Below are positions 8,199 to 8,454 of a stretch of DNA of 8,454 nt, in pieces (within the stretch, counting starts at the first letter, position 1; each line of letters begins with the position of its first letter). Both the position numbers and the translations under genes were made by a program. The notes below the pieces were generated by a model. That model searched no databases, was not told the origin of the DNA, and saw nothing but the letters and a program-made list of their open reading frames with translations. This DNA is from an uncultured Clostridium sp. (GTDB lineage Bacteria; Bacillota; Clostridia; Lachnospirales; Lachnospiraceae), in assembly GCA_900540335.1 (NCBI GenBank), contig UQFC01000108.1:1-8454 (forward strand). The letters are read 5' to 3'.

Positions 8199-8227
8199 AA
8201 TATATCACTCTTCACTTTATGAGTCAA
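8199..8227 (-). promoter_or_regulatory. Predicted cas operon promoter
   Basis: On the minus strand TTGACT (8227-8222) and TATATT (8204-8199) are separated by 17 bp, a near-consensus housekeeping promoter. Transcription would start near 8192, leaving a leader of about 50 nt before the cas3 ATG. The DNA just upstream of the -35 box (8228-8250) is almost pure A/T and could act as an UP element. That same stretch is the match to the guide of the candidate regulatory RNA. The tight packing of the genes downstream suggests this promoter serves the whole operon. Confidence 0.8.
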
Positions 8228-8232
8228 TAATT

Positions 8233-8250
8233 ATTTTTAATTTAAATGAA
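8233..8250 (-). promoter_or_regulatory. Candidate Cascade operator: guide match plus TTC PAM beside the cas promoter
   Basis: Read on the minus strand, a TTC PAM (8250-8248) is followed by ATTTAAATTAAAAAT (8247-8233). The candidate guide RNA reads ATTTATATTAACAAT directly after its handle. Thirteen of 15 positions agree and the two mismatches fall at 6 and 12, the positions flipped out in type I crRNAs. From position 16 the match ends. The site finishes 5 bp before the -35 box, so a Cascade covering a normal protospacer length would hide the -35 box. TTC is the established I-C PAM. Repression is inferred from this geometry and from known Cas-regulating RNAs. Confidence 0.72.
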
Positions 8251-8325
8251 ATATAACTACGAATTGTTTTCCTAACAAGTTTCTATATCCAGGGATTCCA
8301 TATCTGAATACAGAAACAGAACCTA

Positions 8326-8354
8326 TTGACAAATGCCCATATGCCAAGTAAACT
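8326..8354 (+). promoter_or_regulatory. Predicted promoter of the candidate guide RNA
   Basis: A perfect TTGACA -35 box (8326-8331) is followed after 17 bp by TAAACT (8349-8354), a 4-of-6 match to the -10 consensus. The expected start, about 7 nt beyond the -10 box, is the G at 8361, exactly the first base of the repeat-like element. The promoter points away from cas3, diverging from the operon promoter about 100 bp away. I see no gene or clear operator between the two promoters (8251-8325). Confidence 0.72.
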
Positions 8355-8360
8355 ATGCTC

Positions 8361-8387
8361 GTCAGAGGTAACTCTGTGGATTGAAAT
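8361..8387 (+). repeat. Degenerate solitary CRISPR repeat (I-C type)
   Basis: These 27 bases resemble a shortened copy of the 32-bp array repeat. They start GTCA like the array repeat, fold into a 5-bp stem (CAGAG with CTCTG) closed by a GTAA loop, and end in TGGATTGAAAT. The array handle is TGGGTTGAAAT, so 10 of 11 handle bases agree, and in both cases the handle starts right after the stem. The stem sequence and loop differ but base pairing is preserved, as expected if Cas5c must still cut here. No second copy is visible downstream within the window. Confidence 0.8.
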
Positions 8388-8409
8388 ATTTATATTAACA
8401 ATGTAGCAA

Positions 8410-8454
8410 AAGGGGGCTGTGAAAAAACTCGATTGAGTTTTTTCACATCCCCTT
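8410..8454. terminator. Strong hairpin, probable terminator at the window edge
   Basis: A 13-bp perfect stem (8418-8430 with 8435-8447) closes a GATT loop and is extended by a G-T pair, a single bulged C (8417) and a further 6 bp (8410-8415 with 8449-8454), about 20 pairs in all. On the plus strand it would end the candidate guide RNA; any U tract would lie beyond the window. On the minus strand it is followed by a short T run, so it may also stop transcription entering from the right and insulate the cas promoter. Such hairpins also occur as dispersed intergenic repeats, which cannot be excluded here. Confidence 0.65.

Larger units (their letters stand above)
8361..8454 (+). ncRNA. creR: Candidate CreR-like Cas-regulating guide RNA
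   Basis: The proposed transcript starts at 8361, carries the degenerate repeat (to 8387), then a guide beginning at 8388, and ends in a strong hairpin (8410-8454). Cas5c cleavage after the stem would leave an 11-nt handle (8377-8387) followed by the guide. Only the first 15 guide bases match anything notable: the cas promoter beside a TTC PAM, with mismatches at 6 and 12 only. Cas-regulating RNAs of this kind are known in other type I systems; short matches let Cascade bind and repress without triggering Cas3 cleavage. The RNA would use the products of the operon it controls, giving negative feedback. Only 22 nt separate the handle from the hairpin, and there is no downstream repeat, so 3' maturation may differ from ordinary crRNAs. 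An alternative is an antitoxin RNA of a CRISPR-linked toxin pair, but its target is the cas promoter. Confidence 0.7.

Noticed and set aside
8333..8371. Plus-strand ORF of 12 codons, considered as a tiny toxin
   Set aside because: It lies across the predicted guide RNA promoter, begins upstream of the predicted transcript start and has no ribosome binding site.
8417..8447. Second degenerate CRISPR repeat hidden in the hairpin
   Set aside because: The CGATTGAG core faintly resembles the GGATTGAAAT handle end, but the rest does not align with the array repeat.
8410..8454. Hairpin as the terminal inverted repeat of an insertion sequence
   Set aside because: The arms are only 4 bp apart and there is no transposase or target-site duplication; a terminator fits better.

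Overview
The window is a nearly complete type I-C CRISPR-Cas locus, almost certainly from a Firmicute. The AT-rich intergenic DNA, strong GGAGG-type ribosome binding sites and gene style fit Clostridia, probably a Lachnospiraceae-like gut bacterium. That taxonomic guess is inference, because there is no rRNA or other marker gene.

Layout. All protein genes lie on the minus strand and read right to left as one tightly packed operon: cas3 (8139-6001), cas5c (5986-5324), cas8c (5327-3567) with an internal start giving cas11c (3947-3567), cas7c (3565-2675), cas4 (2678-2010), cas1 (2013-982) and cas2 (972-682). Neighbouring genes overlap by 4 bp (ATGA) or are 1 to 14 bp apart. An AT-rich leader (297-681) follows cas2. 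The array comes next: five identical 32-bp repeats and four spacers of 33-36 bp, running off the left edge of the window. The array is also read on the minus strand, with its leader end at 296.

How it works. Cas1, Cas2 and Cas4 choose, trim and insert new spacers next to the leader. Cas5c cuts the array transcript within the repeat to give crRNAs with an 11-nt 5' handle. Cas5c, Cas7c, Cas8c and Cas11c form Cascade, which finds DNA next to a TTC-type PAM and recruits the Cas3 nuclease-helicase.

The most interesting part is the 315 bp upstream of cas3 (8140-8454). On the minus strand it holds a strong promoter for the operon (TTGACT, 17 bp, TATATT). Diverging from it on the plus strand is another promoter (TTGACA, 17 bp, TAAACT), whose predicted start falls on the first base of a degenerate, solitary CRISPR repeat (8361-8387). 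This repeat keeps the I-C 11-nt handle at 10 of 11 positions. The sequence after the handle matches a site just upstream of the cas -35 box, beside a perfect TTC PAM. The match is 13 of 15 positions, and the only mismatches are at positions 6 and 12, the bases that type I crRNAs flip out and do not read. A long hairpin (8410-8454) follows. I read this as a Cas-regulating guide RNA (CreR-like) that lets Cascade repress its own operon with a short, non-cleaving match. The sequence match is directly visible; the regulatory role is inference.
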